A stretch of DNA of 31,901 nucleotides from Prolixibacteraceae bacterium (lineage in GTDB: Bacteria; Bacteroidota; Bacteroidia; Bacteroidales; Prolixibacteraceae), in the NCBI GenBank assembly GCA_023228025.1, contig JALOCD010000049.1, positions 1 through 31,901 on the forward strand. Direction: 5' to 3'. The position numbers and the translations under genes are program-made. The notes under the pieces were generated by a model. That model did not search any database. It was not told the origin of the DNA and was given only the letters and a program-made list of their open reading frames with translations. Shown one piece after another: positions 22,603 through 31,003 of this stretch; position 1 is the first letter of the stretch; the number at the start of each line of letters is the position of its first letter.

Positions 22603-23802
22603 ATGGAAAACAATGATCGTCGCCAATTTCTAAAAAAGAGCATGATTGGTATTTCAGGGGCAGCCCTCTTGCCGGCACATATGAGTTTAGCTGCAAACAA
22701 TACCGGTCAATCCGGTCTGCCTGCCCGACTACTGGGGAAAACAGGCATCAACACCCCTTTGATAAGTATTGGTGCAGGAAATGTTACCAGTACCGGTATT
22801 GTAAGGGCGGCGTATGATGCTGGCATCAAGCTTTTCTTCTCTGCCACCTATTACGGGGAAGGAAACAATGAAATCTTAGTTGGAGAGAGCCTGAAAGGAT
22901 TGCCCAGGGATTCTTATGTAATCGGTACTGCCGCAATACCGACCGAAATTGACAAGAAGACAGGACTTCTTACCAGCGATTTCACTGCAGAATCGTATTT
23001 GAAGAAGGTAGAAGGTAGTTTGAAACGCTTTGGTTTGGATTATATTGATATTGTACTTCTGCCTTTTGCAGCGAAGAAAGAGACTGTTCAACATGAGGGT
23101 GTTCTTAACGCATTTGAAAAGGCTAAGAAACAGGGCAAGATTCGTTTTGTTGGGATTGCCTCTCATGGCGGTACGGTCGAAGCGCTCAATGCTGCTGCAG
23201 AGGCCGGCATGTATGACGTGGCGATGATATCCTATAATTTCAAGATACAAAACCTCGAGGCTCTGAATGGGTCAATTGCCAATGCAGTCAATGCAGGCAT
23301 AGGAATTATGGCCATGAAAACGACAGCTGGTGTATCCCGCGACAAATCAGGACCCGCTCTGAATTCAGATGCTGTAATCAAATGGGCTTTGCAGAACAAA
23401 AATATATCTTCAGTCATTTCAGGCATGACAACTGTTGACCAACTGCACAAGAACCTCTCCATGATCAACAATCTGAAGATGACGGATCAGGAATTGAGGG
23501 ACCTTAATCTGGCAGGGCTGAATATGGGACCAACGCTCTATTGCCAGCAATGTCAGAAATGCCTTCCCCAGTGTCCGCATAACCTCGATATCCCTACCGT
23601 GATGAGAAGCTATATGTATGCCTATGGGTACAAGAATCCTGAGCAGGCCTGGCATACGTTGACAGAGGCTGGATTGGCAACCAACGTATGCGATCGGTGT
23701 GATGTTTGCCGGGTCAATTGCGCCGCCGGGTTTGATGTCAAAGCCAAGATAACCGACATCGCCAGGTTGAAGGATGTCCCGCTCGATTTTTTAAGAGTCT
23801 GA
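22603..23802 (+). CDS. Tat-exported aldo/keto-reductase-fold Fe-S protein
   Basis: The 399-residue protein opens with a twin-arginine signal (MENNDRRQFLKKS...AHMSLA). An aldo/keto reductase barrel spans about 38-300. A C-terminal domain has two cysteine motifs of the form CxxCxxCxxxC: 314-324 (CQQCQKCLPQCP) and 363-373 (CDRCDVCRVNC). These probably bind two 4Fe-4S clusters. The usual AKR tetrad Asp-Tyr-Lys-His is mostly gone. Asp is S80 (LFFSATYYG), Lys is A110 (VIGTAA) and His is P154 (IVLLPFA); only the tyrosine position, Y84, remains. The chosen start drops 14 upstream residues because the Tat motif begins here. It is probably not an ordinary NADPH reductase, but a periplasmic redox protein. 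Confidence 0.88.
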   Translation: MENNDRRQFLKKSMIGISGAALLPAHMSLAANNTGQSGLPARLLGKTGINTPLISIGAGNVTSTGIVRAAYDAGIKLFFSATYYGEGNNEILVGESLKGLPRDSYVIGTAAIPTEIDKKTGLLTSDFTAESYLKKVEGSLKRFGLDYIDIVLLPFAAKKETVQHEGVLNAFEKAKKQGKIRFVGIASHGGTVEALNAAAEAGMYDVAMISYNFKIQNLEALNGSIANAVNAGIGIMAMKTTAGVSRDKSGPALNSDAVIKWALQNKNISSVISGMTTVDQLHKNLSMINNLKMTDQELRDLNLAGLNMGPTLYCQQCQKCLPQCPHNLDIPTVMRSYMYAYGYKNPEQAWHTLTEAGLATNVCDRCDVCRVNCAAGFDVKAKITDIARLKDVPLDFLRV

Positions 23803-23824
23803 TATTCATTGGCCAACAAAAGTG

Positions 23825-23860
23825 AAATCCCTGTAAATACCTAATTTACAGGGATTTTTA
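23825..23860 (+). terminator. Intrinsic terminator
   Basis: AAATCCCTGTAAAT (23825-23838) pairs perfectly with ATTTACAGGGATTT (23844-23857) around five bases, followed by T residues. It ends the Fe-S reductase-fold gene. Confidence 0.9.
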
Positions 23861-23928
23861 ATTGTATTGGCGCTCCGCTGTTAGTTGAGAACTTCCATAT
23901 TCTCGGGCAATTTGTAGGACGACGGCTG

Positions 23929-24114
23929 TTGAGAAAAATGATAAAAGCGCTTCTTGCCGAGCACATTTTGCAGGAGGCTAAAATTCTTCTAAAACACAGT
24001 GCATGGACTGTATCTGAAATTGCCTATTCACTCGGCTTTACCGAAGTCACCCACTTCAATAACTTCTTCAAGAAACAGGTTCAGCTAAGTCCGCTGAAAT
24101 TCAGGAATATTTGA
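23929..24114 (+). pseudogene. Truncated AraC-type regulator, C-terminal end only
   Basis: About 60 codons remain. They contain the second helix-turn-helix of an AraC DNA-binding domain, from ALLAEHILQEAKILLKHS through WTVSEIAYSLGFTEVTHFNN to LSPLKFRNI and a stop. The sensing domain and first helix-turn-helix are missing, and the frame upstream (23845-23928) does not resemble AraC. No start is convincing. Its 3' end converges with the full AraC gene, 8 bp away. Its last 38 bp recur at 30888-30925. It is best seen as a decayed regulator gene, possibly broken by the event that brought in the hydrolase block. Confidence 0.8.
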
Positions 24115-24119
24115 TTTTC
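24082..24119 (+). repeat. Left direct repeat, AraC gene 3' end
   Basis: It agrees with 30888-30925 at 31 of 38 positions in the same orientation, and both encode the end LKFRNI plus TGA. The two copies bracket the AraC regulator and six-gene hydrolase block, with an offset of 6806 bp. Confidence 0.6.
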
Positions 24120-24122
24120 TAT

Positions 24123-25034
24123 TTAATTCTGCAATCGGTATTCATTTGGAGTAAACCCTGTTACGTTTTTGAACAGCCTCGTAAAGTGTTGAGGATATTT
24201 GAATCCTAATTCGTAGGCAATTTCATTCACAGTTTTATCGGTATTAAATGCTTCGTTTTTGGCAATATCAATAATCTTGTTGTGAATGTATTCCTTTGCC
24301 GCTTTCCCAGTTTCCTTTTTAATTAAATCACCAAAATAGTTGGCTGACAGATGGAGCGCTTCTCCAAAATAAGCGACAGAGGGCAATCCGATTTTTTGAG
24401 GTTTGTCCGATGAAAAATAGCCGTTTAGGAGTTCTTCAAATTTTTCTAAAATTCCCTTGTTAACATGATCTCTCGTAATGAATTGGCGGTCATAAAAACG
24501 TTCGCAGTAATTCAGAAACAATTCAATGTTGGAAGCAATTAGTTTCTTGCTATGCTTGTCAATATTTTGTTGTAGTTCAAATTCTATTTTTGAAAAGCAG
24601 TCCATTACAATCTGCCTTTCGCGTTCAGACAAATGCAAAGCTTCGTTCGCATTGTAGCTGAAAAAGCTATATTCATCAATACTTTTGGCAAGAGAAGTCC
24701 CATGTATCAGGTCAGGATGAAATACCAGAGCATGTCCTTTGGGCTGATACACTTGTCCGTCAGTTTCAATAACCATCATTTGCCCAGGTGCAACAAAAAC
24801 CAAAGTGCCTTCCTGATAATCATAGTAATTACGGCCATATTTTAAATCTCCGCATTTTACATCTTTCAAAAAAATGCAATACAAGCCATAATTTATCCGA
24901 ACATTCTTTTCACCATCCCACGATCTTGGATTCGCTTTTGAAAAATCAATGACACTGACCAATGGATGCAGCGTTTCTTGATTATTCAGGGCATTGTATT
25001 CAGCAACTGCATCAAATTTGAAAATCCGTTCCAT
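24123..25034 (-). CDS. AraC family transcriptional regulator
   Basis: A full-length 303-residue regulator. The N-terminal about 190 residues form a cupin-like sensing domain (YGLYCIFLKDVKCGDLKYGRN, EGTLVFVAPGQMMVI). The C-terminal about 100 residues are the double helix-turn-helix. Its first part is around LSANYFGDLIKKETGKAAKEYI and its second is TVNEIAYELGFKYPQHFTRLFKNVTGFTPNEYR. It is transcribed away from the hydrolase operon with 156 bp between the starts, the usual layout for a local activator. A -7 box lies 24 bp upstream of its start. The inducer is unknown, probably a substrate or product of the operon. Confidence 0.92.
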   Translation of the reverse strand: MERIFKFDAVAEYNALNNQETLHPLVSVIDFSKANPRSWDGEKNVRINYGLYCIFLKDVKCGDLKYGRNYYDYQEGTLVFVAPGQMMVIETDGQVYQPKGHALVFHPDLIHGTSLAKSIDEYSFFSYNANEALHLSERERQIVMDCFSKIEFELQQNIDKHSKKLIASNIELFLNYCERFYDRQFITRDHVNKGILEKFEELLNGYFSSDKPQKIGLPSVAYFGEALHLSANYFGDLIKKETGKAAKEYIHNKIIDIAKNEAFNTDKTVNEIAYELGFKYPQHFTRLFKNVTGFTPNEYRLQN

Positions 25035-25057
25035 ATCTTTTATCGTTTTTCTGAAAC

Positions 25058-25065
25058 AAATTTAA
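25058..25065 (-). promoter_or_regulatory. -7 promoter box for AraC regulator
   Basis: The reverse strand reads TAAATTTG, matching TAnnTTTG, about 24 bases before the start at 25034. A TTTG lies upstream at a long spacing of 25. Confidence 0.45.
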
Positions 25066-25161
25066 TCATTCCATTATGGTTGTAATCGTTCAAAGAGTAC
25101 AATCAGTAAAAATGGTAGAAGATACAGTAATCTATATACCAATGCCTGATTGGCAAGTCCT

Positions 25162-25169
25162 TACATTTG
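25162..25169 (+). promoter_or_regulatory. -7 promoter box for hydrolase operon
   Basis: TACATTTG matches TAnnTTTG, 21 bases before the ATG at 25191. Upstream, the inverted words TTGTA and TACAA (25080-25110) are a possible AraC binding site between the divergent genes. Confidence 0.45.
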
Positions 25170-25190
25170 TTGAATAAAAAACACAGTAAA

Positions 25191-26324
25191 ATGAGAGATG
25201 AGAATTTCAACCCAAAATTTGTGCAATATGCCGGTTTTCGTTTTGGTTATAAAAAGCGTTCAAACCGGATGTATCTCCTTCTGCTATTACTGACTGTTAT
25301 TAGCCTGACCTCATCTGCCAAAACCAAAGAGAAGTTATTAATTATTAGTGAGCAAGGCAGTTTTGCAGTTGGAGGAACCGTGATTACGAATCCCGGCACT
25401 TTCAATCCATATAACCAGACTCCTGAAGGACAAACCTTTCATGGAGATCATGCATATGTCTTTTATCAAATTCCGGTGAAAGCCCGCAAATATCCATTGG
25501 TGATGTGGCACGGTATAGGACAGTTTTCCAAGACATGGGAAACCACACCTGATGGGAGGGAAGGATTTCAGAATATCTTTTTACGTCGCCGTTTTCCTGT
25601 TTATCTGATTGACCAACCCCGAAGAGGCGATGCCGGTCGCAGTATGGTGGCTGGTACGATTACAGCAACACCAGACGAACAGGGATGGTTTGGTACTTTC
25701 CGCGTTGGAATCTGGCCCAATTATTTCGAAGGAGTGCAGTTTCCAAAAGATAAAGAGTCACTCAATCAATATTTCCGTCAGATGGTCCCAAATGTTGGAC
25801 CAATCGATATCAATGTCAACTCGGATGCTGTTTCAGCGCTGTTTACCAAAATTGGTCCGGCAATTCTCGTTACACATTCACATTCCGGAGGAATGGGCTG
25901 GTTTACAGCTATCAAAAATCAGAATGTAAAAGCCATCGTTTCGTATGAACCTGGAAGCGGTTTTGTGTTTCCTGAAGGAGAAGTACCTGCACCAATAACC
26001 ATGGCTGGAGGTTCACTTGCCGCTGTTGGAGAGCCTATCTCCGATTTTTTGAAGCTTACCAAAATCCCTATCGTTATTTATTATGGCGATAACATTCCCG
26101 AAAAACCGATCGATAATCCAGGACAGGATGGATGGCGGGCGCGACTTGAAATGGCAAGATTGTGGAGAGATGCAGTAAATCGTCATGGTGGCGATGTTAC
26201 AGTGGTGCATTTGCCCGAAATCGGAATTAGTGGCAACACCCATTTCCCATTCTCGGACTTAAACAATGTAGAAATAGCCGACCTGATGTCGGCATGGTTA
26301 AAGAGAAAAGGGTTGGATAAGTGA
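25191..26324 (+). CDS. Exported alpha/beta hydrolase
   Basis: First gene of the putative operon; 377 residues from this start. A hydrophobic signal (MYLLLLLLTVISLTSSAKT) begins at residue 27, so the true start may be the ATG at 25269. The fold is alpha/beta hydrolase. The oxyanion region is VMWHGIGQFSKTW, the nucleophile S232 is in THSHSGGMGW (a variant of GxSxG) and the catalytic histidine is H351 in GNTHFPFSDLNN. E253 or a nearby acid completes the triad. It probably cleaves an ester or lactone in the periplasm. The next gene starts 63 bp later. Confidence 0.85.
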   Translation: MRDENFNPKFVQYAGFRFGYKKRSNRMYLLLLLLTVISLTSSAKTKEKLLIISEQGSFAVGGTVITNPGTFNPYNQTPEGQTFHGDHAYVFYQIPVKARKYPLVMWHGIGQFSKTWETTPDGREGFQNIFLRRRFPVYLIDQPRRGDAGRSMVAGTITATPDEQGWFGTFRVGIWPNYFEGVQFPKDKESLNQYFRQMVPNVGPIDINVNSDAVSALFTKIGPAILVTHSHSGGMGWFTAIKNQNVKAIVSYEPGSGFVFPEGEVPAPITMAGGSLAAVGEPISDFLKLTKIPIVIYYGDNIPEKPIDNPGQDGWRARLEMARLWRDAVNRHGGDVTVVHLPEIGISGNTHFPFSDLNNVEIADLMSAWLKRKGLDK

Positions 26325-26387
26325 TTAGATGATAGGCTGTTTTGAAACAACAAATGTGATAAAAAACTGAAAGAAAGGAAATTAAAA

Positions 26388-27449
26388 ATGAAAATTAATA
26401 TAAGAAACTATTTTTTGACAATCATGGTTACATCAATAAGCTTCATTTCGCCAGCTCAAACCAAGTCTGACAATCATTTTGGCCTGGTTTACCGGGATGC
26501 CATTAATGAAAATGTATCAGGAAAGGTGAATATCCATCCTGTAACCTATAAACTGAATGGCATTGATATTTCTGCCAATATTTACACACCGGCCAACTAC
26601 GATCCGTCGAATAAATATCCGGTGGTGGTAGTGGCTCACCCCAACGGCGGTGTAAAAGAGCAGGTAGCCGGATTATACGCACAGCGTTTGGCAGAATCGG
26701 GTTACATCACTATTGCTGCCGATGCGTCGTACCAGGGAGCAAGCGGTGGGCTGCCCCGTAATGTGGATAAGCCGGCATTTCGTATCGAAGACATTCGCGG
26801 AATGGCAGATTACATCACCCAGTATGCAGGTGTAGATGCAAAACGCCTCGGCTTGTTAGGCATTTGCGGAGGCGGAGGCTATTCATTAAAAGCTTCTCAA
26901 ACCGATAAACGTTTCAAAGTCGTGGCAACCTTGAGCATGTTTAATTCAGGTCTGGTCAGGCGCAACGGATTCATGAATTCCGGACTTTCTACCATTCAAC
27001 AACGATTAAAACAGGCTTCTGAAGCGCGTGCCCTGGAAGCGGCAGGTGGCGAAGTTCGCTATGTTGGCGATACTAAAATGACCGATGAAGAAGTAGCTAA
27101 GCTTCCGTTTGATCTGTATCGGGAAGGCTACGAATATTACGGCAAAACCCATGCACACCCCAATTCCACCTTCAGGTACACCATGAGCAGTCTGCTCGAC
27201 CTGATGGAATTTGACGCAGCCACAAACATGGATTTAATTAATCAGCCCCTTTTGATGATGGCAGGTAGCAAAGCCGACTCCTTTTACATGACTGAAAGTG
27301 CATTCAATCAGGCCACAGGCACAAAAGAGAAGGAATTATTCCTGATTCCGGGAGCTACACACATTCAAACCTATTATGTTCCTGAATATGTAGCTCTGGC
27401 AATGAACAAGCTCAACGAGTTTTTTGGTAAATATTTAGATGTTAAATAA
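26388..27449 (+). CDS. Dienelactone-hydrolase-like alpha/beta hydrolase
   Basis: This 353-residue exported protein (signal ending about SPAQ, residue 24) has a nucleophile cysteine rather than serine: C160 in LGLLGICGGGGYSLKAS. A cysteine nucleophile is the hallmark of dienelactone hydrolases and of YcjY-like proteins. Other parts of the site are the oxyanion segment VVVAHPNGGVKEQ (80-92), an acid in MMAGSKADSFY and the histidine in PGATHIQTYY. Substrate is unknown; lactone or ester cleavage is expected. It follows the first hydrolase by 63 bp, and the next gene's true start is 17 bases beyond its stop. Confidence 0.87.
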   Translation: MKINIRNYFLTIMVTSISFISPAQTKSDNHFGLVYRDAINENVSGKVNIHPVTYKLNGIDISANIYTPANYDPSNKYPVVVVAHPNGGVKEQVAGLYAQRLAESGYITIAADASYQGASGGLPRNVDKPAFRIEDIRGMADYITQYAGVDAKRLGLLGICGGGGYSLKASQTDKRFKVVATLSMFNSGLVRRNGFMNSGLSTIQQRLKQASEARALEAAGGEVRYVGDTKMTDEEVAKLPFDLYREGYEYYGKTHAHPNSTFRYTMSSLLDLMEFDAATNMDLINQPLLMMAGSKADSFYMTESAFNQATGTKEKELFLIPGATHIQTYYVPEYVALAMNKLNEFFGKYLDVK

Positions 27450-27465
27450 TTTAGAAATTATCCCT

Positions 27466-27930
27466 ATGAAAACAACAATTCTTGGACTGTTTTTAATCAT
27501 CATAAGTGCGCAATGGTCCTTCGCACAGAATTCTGCAACAAAGAGTTTCACCACAGCAGAACAGGAAATCGTTAACCTTTCAAAAGACAAGTGGCAGTGG
27601 ATGGCCGACAAAAAGGCAGATGTGCTTGATAATCTCTTTCACGAAAAAGCCATGTTTGTTCACATGGGAGGATCCTGGGGGAAGGAACAGGAAATCAATA
27701 TTATTAAAAGCGGGGGCATCTGGTACAAGAAAGCGGATATCCATGAAGTATCTGTCAATATAATCGACAATACGGCCATCCTGTTAAATAGAATAGACCT
27801 TTTAGCCGTTGTAGGGGGTAATGAGGTCACCAATCCGTTTATGGTTACAGAAGTATATATAAAACAAGACGGTAATTGGAAGATGGGGTCTTTATCAATT
27901 TCCAAACTACTCGCACCTGGAGGTCATTAA
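27466..27930 (+). CDS. Exported NTF2-like (DUF4440-type) protein
   Basis: A 154-residue protein with a signal peptide (MKTTILGLFLIIISAQWSFAQ). The mature part is a cone-shaped NTF2-like/SnoaL-like fold: EIVNLSKDKWQWMADKKADVLDNLFHEKAMFVHMGG, then a central sheet and EVYIKQDGNWKMGSLSISKL. The family includes small isomerases, dehydratases and binding proteins. H and W residues line the presumed pocket, but no catalytic set can be assigned. The ATG at 27466 is preferred to one nine codons earlier that overlaps the previous gene, because the signal peptide starts here. The esterase gene begins 21 bp later. Confidence 0.83.
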   Translation: MKTTILGLFLIIISAQWSFAQNSATKSFTTAEQEIVNLSKDKWQWMADKKADVLDNLFHEKAMFVHMGGSWGKEQEINIIKSGGIWYKKADIHEVSVNIIDNTAILLNRIDLLAVVGGNEVTNPFMVTEVYIKQDGNWKMGSLSISKLLAPGGH

Positions 27931-27951
27931 CAATCATTAGATAAATTCAAA

Positions 27952-29589
27952 ATGAAAAAAGTATTAGCTGGTCTAGCAATTCTTGTCAGTTGCAGTGTAC
28001 ATTCGCAGCAAGCGTTTGACAATTCAGTCTCTAGTGGGGCACCTAAAGTTCGTACTGCCTCCGGAATTGTGCGCGGTGTAGCGGAAGGAGATGTCGAGAG
28101 TTTCAAGGGTATACCCTATGCTGCTGCCCCGGTCGGTGAATTTCGCTGGCGTCCTCCACAACCAGTTGCCGAATGGCAGGGAGAGCTCAAAGCGGATAAA
28201 TTTGGCGCAAATTGCGCGGCAGCAGGATGGGGAGGCCCTCGGGGATCAATTCAGGCGGGCTCGTCGGAAGATTGCCTCTTTCTTAATATTTGGAGACCTG
28301 CCGGGGCTGCAAAGAATGCAAAACTGCCGGTTATGGTATGGATCCACGGAGGCGCCTTCGTGGGGTGTAGCGGCTCAGGTCCTGGGGTTGAAGGTCAGTT
28401 TGCAAAAAAAGGAGTCATCCTGATTACAATTAATTACCGTTTGGGTCGTCTCGGTCATTTTGCATTCCCTGCACTTAGCAAGGAGCATCCGGAAGAGCCC
28501 AAAGGTAGCTACGCTTTCATGGACCAAATCGCCGCACTCAGGTGGGTGCAACAGAACATCACCGAGTTCGGGGGCAATCCTAAAAATGTGACCATTTTCG
28601 GTTTCTCTGCAGGAGGCGTTTCTGTACATTCACTTCTGTCGATTCCTGCCGCAAAGGGTCTTTTTCAGAAGGCAATCAGTCATTCTGGCGGCGGTCGGGA
28701 TGGAGTATTGACCGGCAGGCCAATCAACAAAGAAAATGCAAGTCCTTACTACCCTGTTTCAGCGGAAACGATCGGAATAAACTTTGCCCGTAAACATGGA
28801 ATAGAGGGTACAGATGCAGCCGCGCTGGCCAAACTGCGTGCCCTGAAAGTTGAAGAGATTTTAGACGGTGGACAGGAAACTGATGGTCAGGGAGGTCCGC
28901 GTATCTATTCTGGACCGATTCTCGATGGGAAACTGGTTGTTGAGACTTCCGAGAGTGCATACAAGGCAGGCAGGCAGGAACACGTTCCGCTGATGATCGG
29001 GAATAATAGTGCAGAGATTGGCGGAGGCTTTGTTAATGCCAGCAAATCAAAGGAAGAACTGTTTTCACTATTCGGAGAACTGAAGGATGAGGCAAAAACC
29101 GCCTATGACCCTGACGGTAACAAAGAATTCGCTGAAGTACAAACAAGATTCAACACGGACAAGGTATGGGCAGAGCCTGCAAGATTCACCGCAAGTTCTT
29201 TTGCAGCCGTTGGTGATCCTGCCTATATTTTTCTATTCTCTTACATACCTTCTGCCATGAAGGAACGGATGAAATATGGCCCTGGACACGGAACCGATAT
29301 CTCATTCGTGTTCGATAACCTTGGAGCCCGTCCAGGGTCAACACCCGCACCTGAGGACCAGGCTCTTGCCAGGATAATGAACGCCTATTGGGTAAACTTC
29401 GCCAAGACAGGAAATCCAAATGGTAAGGGACTGCCGAAATGGCCCGTTTACAGTCCCAAAACGAATGAGATCCTCGACATCCAATCCGATGGTAAACCGG
29501 TCAGTAAACCTGATCCAAGGAAGGCGAGACTGGATGTGATTGAAAAGGCCGTGAACATGGGGGATAAATTACAACCTAATGGCATTTAA
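27952..29589 (+). CDS. Exported type-B carboxylesterase
   Basis: A 545-residue carboxylesterase/lipase with a signal peptide (MKKVLAGLAILVSCSVHSQQ). The triad is S219 in TIFGFSAGGVSV, E355 in NNSAEIGG and H446 in GPGHGTDISFVF. The oxyanion region is WIHGGAFV at about 130-137, and SEDCLFLNIWRP is the usual entry motif. The length is typical. It would cleave carboxylic esters in the periplasm, in line with the other hydrolases in the operon. The Cys pair 88 and 108 may form the disulfide known in the family. The next gene follows after 42 bp. Confidence 0.93.
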   Translation: MKKVLAGLAILVSCSVHSQQAFDNSVSSGAPKVRTASGIVRGVAEGDVESFKGIPYAAAPVGEFRWRPPQPVAEWQGELKADKFGANCAAAGWGGPRGSIQAGSSEDCLFLNIWRPAGAAKNAKLPVMVWIHGGAFVGCSGSGPGVEGQFAKKGVILITINYRLGRLGHFAFPALSKEHPEEPKGSYAFMDQIAALRWVQQNITEFGGNPKNVTIFGFSAGGVSVHSLLSIPAAKGLFQKAISHSGGGRDGVLTGRPINKENASPYYPVSAETIGINFARKHGIEGTDAAALAKLRALKVEEILDGGQETDGQGGPRIYSGPILDGKLVVETSESAYKAGRQEHVPLMIGNNSAEIGGGFVNASKSKEELFSLFGELKDEAKTAYDPDGNKEFAEVQTRFNTDKVWAEPARFTASSFAAVGDPAYIFLFSYIPSAMKERMKYGPGHGTDISFVFDNLGARPGSTPAPEDQALARIMNAYWVNFAKTGNPNGKGLPKWPVYSPKTNEILDIQSDGKPVSKPDPRKARLDVIEKAVNMGDKLQPNGI

Positions 29590-29631
29590 CCGGCAACGTG
29601 AAAAAATGAAAAACTTGTAATGCAAGTGAGC

Positions 29632-30363
29632 ATGAAAAAAATAAAGATCAAAGCACTCATTCTATTCATGATGGCATTAAGTTGTTTTTCAAATCACTTA
29701 AAGGCACAAATCAACATGAATTCAAAGATGGAATTAAGTCCCAAAGAACAAAGCATCATTTCCATTGCAGCATTAACGGCAAATGGCGATTTGTCAAATT
29801 TAAAGCCGGCACTCAATACCGGTCTCGAAGTGGGTCTTACCATCAACCAGATCAAGGAAGTCCTTGTTCACTTGTATGCCTATTGCGGATTTCCCAGAAG
29901 TATTCGTGGGTTGCAAACCTTTATGGATGTATTGAATGAACGCAAGGCAAAAGGCATCCGTGATGTACTTGGAGCTGAAGCATCGCCGATACTGGAGGAA
30001 AGAAGCAAATACGAGCGTGGGAGGGAGATGCTGTGGAAACTAACAGGAATGCCCCAAGACGACCCCAAAACAGGTTATTCCGCATTTGCACCCGTAATAG
30101 ATCAATTCCTTAAAGAGCATCTTTTCGCTGATATATTTGAACGTGACGTATTGACCTACTCCGAAAGGGAGTTGGTCACCATATCCGTACTAGCCAGTCT
30201 GGGCGGAGTTGAACCAATGCTTCGGGGTCATTTGGGTATCTGTCTGAATATTGGTATAAAACCGGAACAGTTACGGCAATTCGTAAAAATAATTGAAGTA
30301 ACCGTAGGAGAAAAGGAAGCAAACTCTTCCCGAAAAATTTTGGATGAAGTGCTTAAAAAATAG
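29632..30363 (+). CDS. Carboxymuconolactone-decarboxylase-like protein
   Basis: This 243-residue exported protein (signal ending NHLKAQ) contains two copies of the carboxymuconolactone decarboxylase/AhpD-like fold. The first (about 36-105) carries EVLVHLYAYCGFPRSIRG, the family's active-site helix with a single cysteine, C85. The second (about 160-240) carries ELVTISVLASLGGVEPMLRGHLGICLNIG with the conserved histidine but no CxxC. The AhpD peroxidase pair CxxC is absent, so a decarboxylase-like or binding role is likelier. A start four codons earlier (29620) is possible. The cupin gene starts 27 bp after the stop. Confidence 0.87.
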   Translation: MKKIKIKALILFMMALSCFSNHLKAQINMNSKMELSPKEQSIISIAALTANGDLSNLKPALNTGLEVGLTINQIKEVLVHLYAYCGFPRSIRGLQTFMDVLNERKAKGIRDVLGAEASPILEERSKYERGREMLWKLTGMPQDDPKTGYSAFAPVIDQFLKEHLFADIFERDVLTYSERELVTISVLASLGGVEPMLRGHLGICLNIGIKPEQLRQFVKIIEVTVGEKEANSSRKILDEVLKK

Positions 30364-30390
30364 ACAGTAATAATTGACAACTTTCAAAAG

Positions 30391-30879
30391 ATGAAGAACA
30401 TTCAACTGCTAAGTACATGCTTTCTAATAATATTATTTATTGCCTGTAACAATAAACAACCAAAATTGGCCATGGAAAATAAATCTACATCTGTTTTTCC
30501 CAAAGGGAATAAAATTACCAATAACAATTTTACAGGTACAGCTTGGCTCCAAATGCTTGTGAACAATGACAGCACCTATGATACCTCCATTGGTAATGTA
30601 ACATTTGAGCCGGGAGCCAGAACGAACTGGCACAAGCATCCAGGCGGACAAATCCTCCTGATAACGGACGGTTCGGGCTATTATCAGGAAAAAGGCAAGT
30701 CCGCTCAGCTGTTGCACAAAGGGGATGTAGTAAAAATTCCCCCGGATGTTGAGCACTGGCATGGAGCTGCTCCCGACAACGAACTTACCCATATCGCCAT
30801 AAGTCCCAATACAAATAAAGGAAGTGTAATTTGGCTGCATCCTGTTACCGATGAAGAGTACAGCCAAATGGGGAAATAA
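30391..30879 (+). CDS. Cupin-domain lipoprotein
   Basis: A 162-residue protein with a lipoprotein signal (lipid cysteine C19 in LFIACNN) and a single cupin barrel. The first cupin motif is GARTNWHKHPGGQILLITDG, with ligands H81, H83 and Q87. The second is GDVVKIPPDVEHWHGA, with H122 and H124. Such small metal-binding cupins often stand next to carboxymuconolactone-decarboxylase-like and aldo/keto reductase genes in Bacteroidota. It is the last closely spaced gene of the run. Its stop lies eight bases before the remnant of an AraC 3' end. Confidence 0.88.
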   Translation: MKNIQLLSTCFLIILFIACNNKQPKLAMENKSTSVFPKGNKITNNNFTGTAWLQMLVNNDSTYDTSIGNVTFEPGARTNWHKHPGGQILLITDGSGYYQEKGKSAQLLHKGDVVKIPPDVEHWHGAAPDNELTHIAISPNTNKGSVIWLHPVTDEEYSQMGK

Positions 30880-30887
30880 TACTCTTT

Positions 30888-30925
30888 CTGATAAGTCTTT
30901 TGAAATTCAGAAATATTTGAATTTC
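30888..30925 (+). pseudogene. AraC 3'-end remnant (right direct repeat)
   Basis: Reading the frame CTG ATA AGT CTT TTG AAA TTC AGA AAT ATT TGA gives LISLLKFRNI and a stop. This parallels QLSPLKFRNI at the end of the broken AraC gene at 24114; the 38-bp DNA match is 31/38. It begins right after the cupin stop and is far too short to be a gene. A perfect 8-bp inverted repeat (GAAATTCA/TGAATTTC, 30902-30925) within it could also matter. Confidence 0.5.
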
Positions 30926-31003
30926 GTAACTTGCTGTTTGCTTTTAGTTTTTTTCTGGGGTATTTCTGTTTGATATTTGTATCATCATAAAAGGCATAAA
31001 ATC

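Noticed and set aside
30433..30867. 144-codon minus-strand frame opposite the cupin gene
   Set aside because: The plus-strand frame has a lipoprotein signal and cupin metal ligands; the antisense frame has neither motif nor context.
30902..30925. Terminator after the cupin gene
   Set aside because: The 8-bp inverted repeat lacks a following T run and is explained by the AraC 3'-end remnant, whose left counterpart also has the near-symmetry.
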